A DNA stretch of 64,000 bases, taken from the NCBI GenBank assembly GCA_012845835.1, contig JABAKD010000008.1:15801223-15865222 (forward strand). Direction: 5' to 3'. This document shows positions 36,745-47,149 of the stretch, one piece after another (position 1 is the first letter of the stretch; every line of letters starts with the position of its first letter). The notes beneath the pieces are model-generated. The model made no database searches. It had not been told where the DNA came from and was given only the letters and a program-made list of their open reading frames with translations. Source of the stretch: Undaria pinnatifida. Taxonomy: Eukaryota; Sar; Phaeophyceae; Laminariales; Alariaceae. The translations under genes were made by a program, and so were the position numbers.

Positions 36745-39630
36745 TAGATACATTGTTACAATAAAATTACACTCCAGCTGTGAGATCGAGTCGTTCTACG
36801 GTAGCCCTCCCAACTTATCTTTGAATAAATTACCGGTTTCAACACCAGTTCCCGGTCCCATCTCCTCAAATACAGTGTCCCTCGACACCCCGACGTCATC
36901 GATCGGTAGGGCCGATCGGTAGCCTTTGCACACAAGAAAATATAGGGATCCTTTGTTTTCATTGGTATCCTTCGGTGTGTCGAGCACTCATGACACGTTT
37001 GTTCGTTAAAGAAATCACTGGTTTTGGGGGGGCTGTCGTAAAATTAGTCGATCGAAAAGATTTCGCTGAAACACATATTTGCAAGCTGTGCGTGATACTC
37101 CGATCGCGGGTATTACTGGGTATACGTATCCTTAATATTGATATAGGCCGGCGACTGCCGTTGGAAGTAGATTGCAGCTTGTACCAGGGTCAACAGGGTG
37201 TTGATATTCAATATATGCGCTCAAAATATTAAACTCGTTTTTGACGGGGACAAAATCTGACAGTTGTAAAAGGAAATGCATTAGTTTATCAAGTGTATCC
37301 TGTAAGTCGTAGAACCGATGAGGGGAGGGCGAATATTTTTTGGGCGTGGGGGCCGGGGTTTGAACAAGAAGGAGCGGGGAGGGTGCGGGGCGAGCGAGGG
37401 CAACTCAATCTGTGCGCGGAAACTATATATCCTTTAGTGGGACAAATAATCGGACGGTTGTGGAAGAAATGCATCAGTTTAACATATGTATCTTGTAGAC
37501 CGTACAAACGGTGAGGAGAGTGCGGAGTGTTCGAACGTGAGGGGGGGGGAAGCGGGGGTGGAGGTGGGATTTACATCAGGTTTACGTGGGATAAATTCAT
37601 ATCTGTATATCTGTTAGGAGCTTGCTATAAGCGTGGTGCCAGGTCTGTAGGAGATGGCGGGGGTGGTGGGGGGGGAGGGGTCGTTGTGTCTGTGGGGGGG
37701 ATATTAATTTATTGGAGCTACGGCATGGATGGGTAGAAAGATAATGAGGGGATATCAAATATCTGGGTAGTGTTTATTGCTCTTGCAGGTTTTGAATTTA
37801 GATGAGACGGCGGGATAGCACATATATATTGTAAAACAGGAGTATCACACACAAATTGCGGTAAACCGCACTACCAACTTATTACGTAAGGTATTCCGTA
37901 CATACCCTCTGCATGGTCGCCCCCCAACCTATACCAAGCGAAGTATGACTAACGAAGTAACATAATTGAGCGCGCGCACGCTAAACGTTCCTTTCAAAAC
38001 AATAACGATTCGCATTTCTCCCTTTCATTCTCGATGGCGGTGACATTGCATGACCACATCACCTCGCCTGTTGTATTTAGCAATATGTATCTACTTCATA
38101 TAATTAGCGATGTCAGAAAAGAATGGTACCTACATGATTGCACCTATCGATTGAAATATTCAATATTTTGATCCATGTACAATAACAAATTTTATGAAGC
38201 TTTTAACACGTTGTTTTCTACACCTATGAACTGGGTTGCATACTACATGTAATTTCAAACCTTCTGAAACAATAAACATTACCAAGCAGGTGACATAAAG
38301 GGGTGTATTCTTGCTGCAATCGTCAGATTCGTCCCCTTCGAGGGTTTATAGCTTCCACGCACATATTGAAATGCTCGCCCTCCCCCCCCCCCCCCCCCCC
38401 CCGATCCCTCTTGTTCAAACGCCCCACCTAAAATCAAAATCTACCAAAGTAGTAAACACTACCAGCCAGCTGACGCCATCTCACTATCCATCTGGCCATC
38501 CATGCCGTAGCTCCAACTCATTTCCGCCCTTCCACCTCCCCCCCCTTTGTTCCTCGCCCAGTTTGTTCCAACGCCCCACTTACAATCGAAATCGGCCATA
38601 GTAGTAAACACCTCTAAGCAATTGATATCACGTCATTGTCTTTCTAGCCATCCATGACCTAGCTTTCATTCATTCCCCATCTACCCCTCCAACGCCCCCT
38701 TCTTCCCCAAACCCTGCGCAAATCGCGTAGACCCAGCACCGCGCGTATAGCAATCCCCTACATATATGATTGATACGCGCGATCGGAGGATCACACACCA
38801 TGTTCCAAAGATCAGTGTCGACCAAATCCTTGATCTCATAGCTGGAGTGTATTTTAATAATATATGTGACCTAAACCTCTTGAACCCGCCCCCGCCCCGC
38901 TTTTGGTTTTTTACTCGCTCTCTTTTTCGTAAATGCCCCACCTAATATCGAAATCCGCCAGAGTAAAAAGCACTTCAACGCCCTGAATATCGCCTCGTTA
39001 TCGTTATAGAGCCGTCCATGCCGCTTCTGCAATTCGCACCTACCCCCGCCCCCAACGCCCCCTCCTTCCCCACCACCCGCACCATTGCCTAGACCTAGCA
39101 CCTCGCGTATAGCAAACACCTACATCTATGAGACCTAAAGCCCTCCCCCCTCGCCCCCCGCTCCCCACGCCACTTTCCCCCCCCCTCCCCCACAAGAAGG
39201 ATTTATAGTTTCCACGCATAAATAGACCTGCCCCACCCGTCCCCTCCCCCCCATTTCCCCCCTCCCGCCCCCCTTTGGATAAAATTCAGGCCCCCACGTC
39301 CTTGAAAAATACGCCCTCCCTTCACCGGTTATCGACTTAAAGTATTCACTTGATAAACTGATGCATTTCCTTCCACAGCTGTCAGATTTTGTCCCCCTCA
39401 GAAAAGGGTTTTATAGTTTCAGCGCACAGGCTGCTTAACATCGCCCTGTTGACCCTGATAGCTACACTGTAGTTAGTTGCAAGACGAGTCACCGACCTAT
39501 ATCCTTATGAGGACACACAACCCGTAATACGCGCGGTCGGAGTATCACACACAGCTTGCAAATATGAGTTTCGACAAAATATTCGATCTCACAGCTGGAG
39601 TGTATTTTCTTTTTTATTATACTATCAGGG
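36745..39630. mobile_element. Foldback (long-TIR) element, copy 2
   Basis: The left arm starts near 'acactccagctgtgagatcga' (36,770) and is G-rich to about 37,830. The right arm is C-rich from about 38,290 and ends 'gatctcacagctggagtgtatttt' (39,610). Left-arm blocks (cgtgatactccgatcgcg, ggtcaacagggtg, gaaatgcat) recur inverted in the right arm. The right arm holds about three copies of the ~400-bp sub-repeat also seen in copy 1 (accaaagtagtaaacact / gccatccatgcc), and one internal end-like sequence near 38,835 suggests nested insertion of the element into itself. No coding region recognised. Confidence 0.7.
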
Positions 39631-41985
39631 AAATAAGATACCAGCATCATTCAGCATCACGTAGATAGGTCAGTATATGCATGTGACACACACCATCTGA
39701 TCGTGGTGGTTGTGGTTGTGGTTGGTCGTTTCGTGGGGATGAGAGGAGGGAGTCTTGTGATCACTGTTGATATAACTTCTTCTCTGACGGGAAACGGCTT
39801 ATTATTAATGTCACCTTTTTCATTTTTTGGTTGATGTAAAAACGTTAAAAAAAAAGCCCACGCAACCCCAACGCCGGCAATTCCTCAGATGTACGCCGAG
39901 ACACATATGGTTTTCACGCTCGGTGCCTCTATTTCTTATCCAATGATGCCTAACAAGTGGGCGAAATTTTTTGATCAAAATAGTTTTTGACGATTTCCCG
40001 ACCAAAAAAGGAAATCCCATTCAAAAGAAAAAATCCGTCGAAAACTTGTATTACGCACTGGTCCTTAATATTTAAGGACTACCTGTTTTCGTTTCGTTTA
40101 TATGATGGCGCCTCTATCTATTCTGGCGAAGGTGAGCGCCTTTGTGTAGGACTGGCGATATTCCGTTGAAATGTGAGGTGAGCACGTTGTCAGCCGCTGC
40201 TGGTCGCGAAATGAGGTAAGCACCTGCCGAGAGGAGTGTTACAAGCTGATTTGACGGTAGCACTTCGACATGATCATTTCGCGACACTGGCCAATGGAGC
40301 TAGGGCAAGACCGCCCGAGATTCTCCGTGGAGGACGGAGAATACATTTACTTGTCTGGTTGATATCTTGACGATAATTTTCTTGCTCTTCGGGTTTACGT
40401 TTAACGTGTGTTTGGTCTGAAGAAACCAATCGTGGGGGGGGGGTGTCATGGCGAGCAGGAGACATTCTTCCATATTTTATGTAAACAAACTGGAACTGAA
40501 GGAAATTCGAAGGGATAGCGTAGGAAGGAGTTCAATTACACGTGCGAGGGCTCGGAAGGGGATTGTGGGTAGATCGATCACTTGCAAGGAACGAAAACGT
40601 TGAAACTTTGAATCTGAACTGTGGGCCTGTTAATCGAGCGCATGGCAGTGAAACTGCATGAAACACCTGCACCTGTCACTCCTGGAGCGCTACCGGCATG
40701 TTTGTGCACCGTCCCGGTGGTGTAGTAATCCGTCCGCTCTCTGAAAATTAAGGAACAACAGGTCAGCAGCCCCGCTGATTAAACCCGTCCGCCCCCTTGA
40801 ATCAAGGCACGCCAGGTCAGACTTAAGAAGCAGTGAATGGCGGTTGCTTTCGACGTCTTCACCCGTAATAACTTGTGTAGGAAAACGTGTAAACTCGTGA
40901 GACCTTAAGGCAGTCTTCCGTAACACTAAACTTGGCGCTAACGGTTTAAAATAAAACTCTGATGTAGTGTATTTTTCGTCTGACGGTTCCCAACTCACGT
41001 CTCGATCAGCCCAGAAAGCAATGCACATTTACAGGACTGCGGAAAGTAACTATTTTTGTAGCGCGTGTTGCAATATATATATCAAATCATGCAAAACCAT
41101 GGAACCGCTCAAGGACAACTGTGGTCGGGTTACAACCACATATGTATTTTCGTTGTAACTGGCTCTATATGTAGCGTGTGAACCCCAACCGATCGGGCAG
41201 ATAACCGAACACACTCGGTGGAACGGTCCACCACCAAAAACACCAAAATAAGGGTAGTCGGAAACAAAGCTTTTCGAACAACGACGAAACCATCAGGGCC
41301 CCTCACTTATCGCATCATGTGCATTAATATGACCTGACCCAAACACCAACATTTCATCCACGAACAACGCAAATAGACTATAGCACTAACATCAAGGTAA
41401 AACAGACACGCTCGACTGACACGGTATGACTGGTGCGTCATGATGCACACCACTAAATCGTAAAACTACGCCTAAGATGCATGTGTCGAGCTTCAAGGAC
41501 ACTGGCGGGTAACAGACAGCTGCGTTGGGTGCAAGTTTGGAGCAAGAGGCCCGCTGCCTATGCCACCGAAACTAAACCATTGGCATCGTCGCCGACAAAG
41601 AACAACAGGGAACCAACGGTGGAATCAGGAAGAGGGGGCACATCAAATTTGTACTGCCCCGCTCTTGTTGGCTCGTGATTTTGATAGTATCAAGACCTAC
41701 GACTAATAGCCGGCGCCTGATCGATCCCTCGTAACGACGGGGTGGTACGGGCAAGCGCGAACTACACTTACAAACGCTTCAGCGCATGAACACACTCCGG
41801 AAGCAAATATCCCGATAATGGGGGTATTGATATGAATAATTACCAGTCCTTACGCTTTCGTCCGGAGGAATATCGACTATCCGTTTATTTCCTTCGTATC
41901 GGTAGAGTGCGCGGCTTTGCTTCTCAATCCCGGGGGGGTGCAAGTAAGACCGCAACAAAATCCCGTTTAAAATTGGAAAATATTA
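39631..41985. other. No confident feature
   Basis: About 2.3 kb without recognisable genes or repeats. Frames of up to 112 codons (40,690-41,028, minus) show no motif. Confidence 0.4.
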
Positions 41986-41989
41986 CACT

Positions 41990-42115
41990 ATCGAAAGTTT
42001 GATGGCCAGGAATGAAGAGGAATGTCCGTGACCAGGGCAATGATAACCCGGTAGTACTTGAAGCTGACGCGGAGCACCCCAGTCCACGTTGCTTCCCCTC
42101 TCAACCGCCGGGGTG
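41990..42115 (-). pseudogene. Decayed copy of the 3' end of the root-cap-like gene
   Basis: On the minus strand, just downstream of the gene's stop codon, the sequence 'tactaccgggttatc...gccctgg...cacggac...cttcat' aligns with the last ~60 bp of the gene ('gactaccgggttacc...gctctgg...cacagac...ctgcat'). At protein level it resembles the end of the domain (YYRV, LVTDIPLH versus DYRV, LGTDFALH). The upstream part of the domain is absent here. Confidence 0.55.
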
Positions 42116-42180
42116 GTGTAGGTGGGCCCGCAACAAATTTTGATGGAAAGTTGCAATTCGTTCGCTCAAGAGTATGATGA

Positions 42181-45100
42181 TCAAGCATGCAGGGCAAAGT
42201 CTGTGCCCAGAGCACCGGTAACCCGGTAGTCTTCGACGCTGCCACGGAACGCGCCGTCACCCTCCATTACAACTTGGCCGTCTTCGCGGACCACAGGGCG
42301 GGCCGTTTCGCCCAGAATTCCGGTCAGGTTAGGATTATCGATGGCCAGGCCATCAAGCCCGACGTCCATCTGCCAGAACTCCAGGTCGGGGAGGACGCGG
42401 CCGTCCCAGTTGAGCTCTCCGTGATTCTGATATCCGAGGCCGGCATTGAGACGCACGTCAATGGTGCGGGTCATGATCTTAAAAATGGCGTGGGTGGACC
42501 GCACATCGGAAAGACCGTGGTCAACGATGTACTTGGCACACCAATCGGGGGCCGCCATCTGGTCGAAACTCATGACCCAGTCTTCGAAAGTTTCGGACTT
42601 GAGCTCGCGCTTGCCCTCGAGCATTTCTGCGTACATGTGGGCCCAGAGTTTGTCGCCGCCAAACTGTCGGCACTCTACGGGGAGGTTGGACGAAGACACG
42701 TCGATGCTACCAACGACCTTCGCGCCTCTGGTGGGAACAAGAAGGTGATCGGCTTCTTTTCCGTTGACGGTGGCGCGCAGGCCGCCGTTGGCGAGGCAAA
42801 CCGAGCCATCTCTTCCAGAGCATCCACTGGTGAGGGTGGTGTAGGGGTCTTTAACCTCCACCACCAACGAATTGCCTTCCGAGATAACACTCAAGCCCGT
42901 GACGAGTTGGCGGTCAGGAAAGTCTTCGGGCAGGGGAGCGGTGACACGGACGTTGACGTGGAAATCCGCGTCTTGGTCCTTGACGAGGCAGTACCAGCCG
43001 CCGTCGACCCCAGACCAGTTGATATGTTGGCCACTGAGGCCCTGCATGTGGGGATCATCACACAACCAACTGTGGTTTTTACACGCTGCCGGCCACGAAG
43101 AGGGCGGAGGCAAGGGGAAAGAAGACAAACTAGCGTAAGTGAGAGGAAGGCAGGACAGGGATTCGCTGTGGGTATGAAGGAACCCCAACATGAACACGGC
43201 TCTTCAAAACCACACTAACCCCAACATACCACAACCCGAGCCCAGATATCGACATTTTCGAACGTTCTGTGAAGCCGTAAAGAGGAGCATACACTATTGA
43301 AGGGAATCCATTACTTTGAAGTATGAAATTAGCAATACCATATATTTGATATACGACTTTGGTAAAATTCTCCGCTACACGAGAGACTTGTGTACTGGTA
43401 CACAAGTGTAGCTATTATATATCGCCTTCAAGAACTCGAGCGTTCACCGTGTAAGATACGTCATGTTTCCCTCTAATTTTCCGGAAATGTAATCTTCAAC
43501 GTGTCATGTAAAACAATCTACTGTGACAGTTTTAGTGCTGCAATGTGTTCGCCACGTAAACACCAAGATATTTTCTTTTTGAAACGTCGATACTGTCCTT
43601 AAGGGGTAAACTTTTTACGACAGCTTACGACAGTAGTTGGTTACGTACCGTCAGGGTCTTCAGAAGCAACCGTCCGGATCCAGGTTCAGGCGTAGAAGCA
43701 AACAGCGCGGGAAGAGGGATGGCAACCGAAAATTGCGAGTTGATGTGCTTAGATAATTTTGTACACTTGCTTCAAGAGCATTTCGTTCATTGGAAGTGCA
43801 AATAACACACGATTGAGTAGGTTTTTTGAACGCAACATCCGTTTAATTTCAGCACAACGGTGCATGGTGGATTGAGCTACGCTGTTGATCGCAAAAATGT
43901 TTCATTCAATGGGGAGCACACAGGATGCGCGCTGGTAAGGTATGTGCGAAACGTTCAAAACGCTACTGGGGAAACAAAGCATCATCGGCAATCCCATCCA
44001 TCAACAAGCACGACTGCCAAGTGTGCCAAATACAAGGACGTGTGCGCTATGCGGCGTTAGGTATACGTTTTGTTTGCGCCTTCGCGTATAAAAGTATTAC
44101 GTGCTAACCCTCTTGCGGTCACAACTAAGTTGTATATTTAAGCACTCCGTACCCACCGCATGGGTGCACTCAGAGAGGATACCCGTGTTGGGCCTCCCGA
44201 TTCCAGGGATAGCAATGTAACTGTTGCCAACAAAATGGCCCACGTGCTATCTCGCAGGCTCACAATATGAACGACAAGCGTTTCTCTTTTCATGGTTTCA
44301 GTGTGAGAGTCTACAGGGGGGAGAGTAAAGAGAGTACGACAAACATGAGCAACAGTAGGCATGCCACTACCACAAAAGTGAAGGGGAGAATGGAGGGGTT
44401 ACCTACAAAATTGGGCAACGGCAGGCATGCCACAACAACACCAAGTATAATAGATACAGGGCGGACTTACCACACCAGCTGATGCCGTTGTCCATCATGC
44501 AGTGACCGCGCCTTTTCTTCCTACGGCCTTTTGAGTGGCCCGGACCGCTCTGTGGGGAGCTCAGGCGCCGCGATGACTGTCCAAGCTCAAGCAGAAAATT
44601 GCATCGCTGCAAGAAAACAAAAACGAAAACGACAGTAAATGCGGCGAATACAATAGCAGTAAACTCTTGTTACATTTAATGTGCACATCACCTACAGTAT
44701 ATATAGTTGCGACCGCACGCCTCGGTCAACTACAGGCGCGAACCGACGTCTCCGTCAAATATGCATCGCTGCAAGAAAACAAAAACGAGAACAACAGTAA
44801 ATGCGGCGAATACAATAGCAGTAAACTCTTGTTACATTTAATGTGCACATCACCTACAGTATATTATAAAAATTAAAATACACTCCAGCTGTGAGATCGA
44901 AGATTTCGTCGAAACTCATCTTTGCAAGCTGTGTGTGATACTCCGATCGCGCGCATTACGAGTTGTGTGTCCTCATTAAGGATATAGGTCGGCGACTCCC
45001 CTTACAGCTATAGTTGCGACCGCACGCCTCGGTCAACTACAGGCGCGACCCGACGTCTCCGTCAAATATGCATCGCTGCAAGAAAACAAAAACGAGAACA

Positions 45101-45502
45101 ACAGTAAATGCGGCGAATACAATAGCAGTAAACTTTTGTTACATTTAATGTGCACATCACCTACAGTATATAGTTGCGACTGCACGCCTCGGTCAACTAC
45201 AGGCGCGAATCGACGTCTCCGTCAACACCGCATGTGTTGTGGCGGGTGCACTGATGTCAGTAGTTCGACATTTTTATCAGACAATGTACTGAACAATAAT
45301 GTTCGAAGGCGGGTTTGGTTTTTTATTCCAACTCGCCACATCAAACAATAAGAAGCCAAACGGTGCAGCTCACATCTCCTCTATCCTTTCCTTGGCATGC
45401 CTTCTTTTGCTTTTCTGGCTTGTCGCTAACTACTTGCTGCGGAAGCAACAAGGCCAGGACTCCGATCGCCGCGATCCCGAAAGTGCGCATCGTGCTGTTC
45501 AT
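42181..45502 (-). CDS. Secreted root-cap / VWD-like protein, three exons
   Basis: Proposed exons are 45,502-45,374, 44,606-44,471 and 43,085-42,181 (TGA at 42,183-42,181), about 389 residues. Phases agree at both junctions: exon 1 ends in phase 0 at GAT|GTGAGC; exon 2 starts after a T-rich tract ending TTGCAG and ends in phase 1 at TGTG|GTAAGT; exon 3 starts after a pyrimidine-rich tract ending GGCAG. Exon 1 encodes a signal peptide (hydrophobic core IAAIGVLALLL, likely cleavage after VVS). Exon 2 is a Cys-containing linker with a basic cluster (GRRKKRRG). Exon 3 has CDDPHMQGLSGQ, DGGWYCLVKD and a C-terminal GILGETARPV...DYRVTGALGTDF, the pattern of DPH-M-x-G secreted root-cap/VWD-like proteins. 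It probably acts extracellularly or in the wall; the biochemical role is unknown. Exon 3 is near certain, exons 1-2 are inferred from splice signals. Confidence 0.75.
44471..44606 (-). other. Exon 2 of the root-cap-like gene
   Basis: 136 bp between a strong acceptor (T-rich tract ending cttgcag) and a consensus donor (gtaagt). Only one of the three frames is open, and it is the frame required by both neighbours. The product is Ser/Arg/Lys-rich with three Cys. Confidence 0.6.
44601..45226. repeat. 162-bp intronic tandem repeat carrying the 3' splice site
   Basis: Three units start at 44,601, 44,763 and 45,070 (gcatcgctgcaag on the plus strand). Each includes, on the gene's strand, the T-rich tract and cag of intron 1's acceptor plus the first 7-8 bases of exon 2. 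The middle unit is lengthened by a ~145-bp insertion. Only the last acceptor in transcript order (44,607-44,609) leads into the open exon. Confidence 0.85.
44866..45010. mobile_element. Foldback-family end fragment inserted in the intron
   Basis: From 'tataaaaattaaaatac' to 'ggcgactccccttacagc' this matches, inverted, the right terminus of foldback copy 1 (about 15,375-15,530), including its A/T-rich outer flank. Removal restores the sequence of the neighbouring repeat units (cagtatatatagttgcg). Confidence 0.8.
45374..45502 (-). other. Exon 1 of the root-cap-like gene (signal peptide)
   Basis: 43 codons starting at the first ATG of the frame (45,502-45,500). A second in-frame ATG lies four codons later. 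The donor is GAT|GTGAGC. The N-terminus has the basic-hydrophobic-polar layout of a cleavable signal peptide. Confidence 0.6.
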
Positions 45503-46034
45503 GTCGTCGGAGAGACGTGAGGGACAAACGGACGCGCGAACGGTGCTGTTTGATCCACCTTTCTGCTTCCAAGGAGATGCTACACATGAACACAACAGCT
45601 ACGTAGTAGTTACAAATACACGAAATCCACTTAACAAAAAGACGTTTGTTGAATTTTTACATTTCATAGTTGTCGTCGACGCACTATCTGAACTTTTCGA
45701 TTTGAGTTGAAAATACTTAATGATCACATTTTAATGTCATCATTGACGCACTACTTACGATTAGAAATGCAAATCGACTTTTCGATGAAGCCGAGGGCAC
45801 CCGTGGGTGGGATAGCATACACCTATGAAAACATAACCCCCCTCCACCTCCCTCCCCTCCCAGTGCCAGGGGGCCGAAAATATATTATTGATTTTTTTTT
45901 TTCCTTTCGTCCTCGGTGCCACAGTCGTTTTTAAGAGGCATATACACACACATCAAGACAAACGACGTAACATCACACCACGTCTCGTATGCATGACGTA
46001 TATATCGCACAGGTGCAGTTGCCCCGGCAGTCCC

Positions 46035-46312
46035 CCCCCAACCACCTCCGCTCCCTCTTGTTGAAACCCAGGCCCCTACGCCGTTAAAACTCCGCCCTCC
46101 CCTCGCCGGTTATACGACCTACACGATAAACATGATAAACTGATGCATTTCCTTCCACAGCGGTCACATTTTGTCCTCTTTATAAACGGGTTTTATAGTT
46201 TCCGCCCAAAGACTGACTAACATCACGCTGTTGACCCTGATAAGCCACACTGTAGACCTAAGCGGAGTCGTCGACCTACATCCTAAATGAGGACACACAA
46301 CCTGAAATACGC
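46035..46312. mobile_element. Foldback-family arm fragment
   Basis: About 280 bp matching the inner part of the C-rich right arm (gataaactgatgcatttcc, cacattttgtcc, gttgaccctgata, atgaggacacacaac). Same orientation as the right arms of the two full copies; neither end is a terminus. Confidence 0.75.
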
Positions 46313-46388
46313 ATGACATCTCTCGACAGTGGCAACAGCGAGGTGCCTACGTAGGTAGCAGACGAAGTGTCGATGGCACCAGGCGTTG

Positions 46389-46620
46389 TCAATCTTTGGT
46401 TATGATATAGAAGTGTGACGGAGATAGTACCGATTCTGCACCATTACCGCCAACCATCAGTAGGTGCCTCGAAACATACGGCATCATAGTCTCCCCAGCG
46501 GCGACGTTAACACACAAAGCAATGGCTCGCAGTATTGGACTGCCGTACGTAGCTGCGGGAAGCGTTACTTCTGCTGTAGGATCAAAATTCGCCGGTGTGA
46601 GCAAGGACTGCGATGAAACT
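46389..46620 (-). CDS. Possible terminal exon, unknown product
   Basis: A minus-strand frame of about 77 codons begins right after an acceptor-like tract (ttgtaccttgccttgcggcag, AG at 46,622-46,621) and ends with TGA at 46,389. The translation (for example SPILRAIALCVNVAAG, HLLMVGGNGAESVLSP) reads like a folded protein but I recognise no family. A further minus frame upstream (to about 46,815) is preceded by ttactattattgcag and could be the previous exon; the junction between them is unresolved. An ATG-initiated 86-codon plus frame overlaps (46,522-46,782). Confidence 0.25.
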
Positions 46621-47055
46621 CTGCCGCAAGGCAAGGTACAAACATGGTGGTGGTACCCTCGCGGTCAACCTGGTAGAAGGTACCACCAGAACAAGTACAA
46701 CAAAGATGGCGCGGCAGATGGCCGACAACTGGTCAAACTCTTGACGGCATTCAGCTACTGCTTTGGTTACGGTCGTGCATGAGTTCTCGCGCCTAGCCTG
46801 ATACGTACACAGCTGCAATAATAGTAATTCCGTTTTGGAATCAATGTAATGTAATCATACGCGCGTTAGGGTTTTCATTTTCTCCATCCCCATTTATTAT
46901 CCTTGCACTACTCTCGCACACCCTCCCATTACTAACTCAAATTGGGGTCACATGGCGGGACCTGCTTTCCTTGCGCAATACGATAAGCTGCTAGGCGCTC
47001 TCCGCAGTTGATTCCTTTTTTGTTGTGTGTTTTTGCAAATACAGTCACTATATCA

Positions 47056-47127
47056 CCACGGTGAGAATTGAACTCAAAAACCAACGCTAGCGATATTCAA
47101 GTGTAGTCACTACACCGCCGAGGTGCG
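47056..47127 (-). pseudogene. tRNA-like sequence (degenerate)
   Basis: A 72-nt minus-strand segment (cacctcg ... cgtggtg) with acceptor-like ends pairing at 6 of 7 positions, a T-arm gag-ttcaatt-ctc with 4 of 5 pairs, and a dyad gtgta/tacac in the D region. The anticodon stem does not form, so a functional tRNA is unlikely. Immediately downstream, cgtggtgatatagtgactgtatt repeats the D-region text. A decayed tRNA or tRNA-derived SINE head is possible. Confidence 0.3.
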
Positions 47128-47149
47128 GGGCGATCGGCATTATTAGTTG

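Noticed and set aside
42187-43218. 343-codon plus-strand open frame
   Set aside because: Exact antisense of exon 3 of the root-cap-like gene; the minus strand carries the recognisable domain and splice signals.
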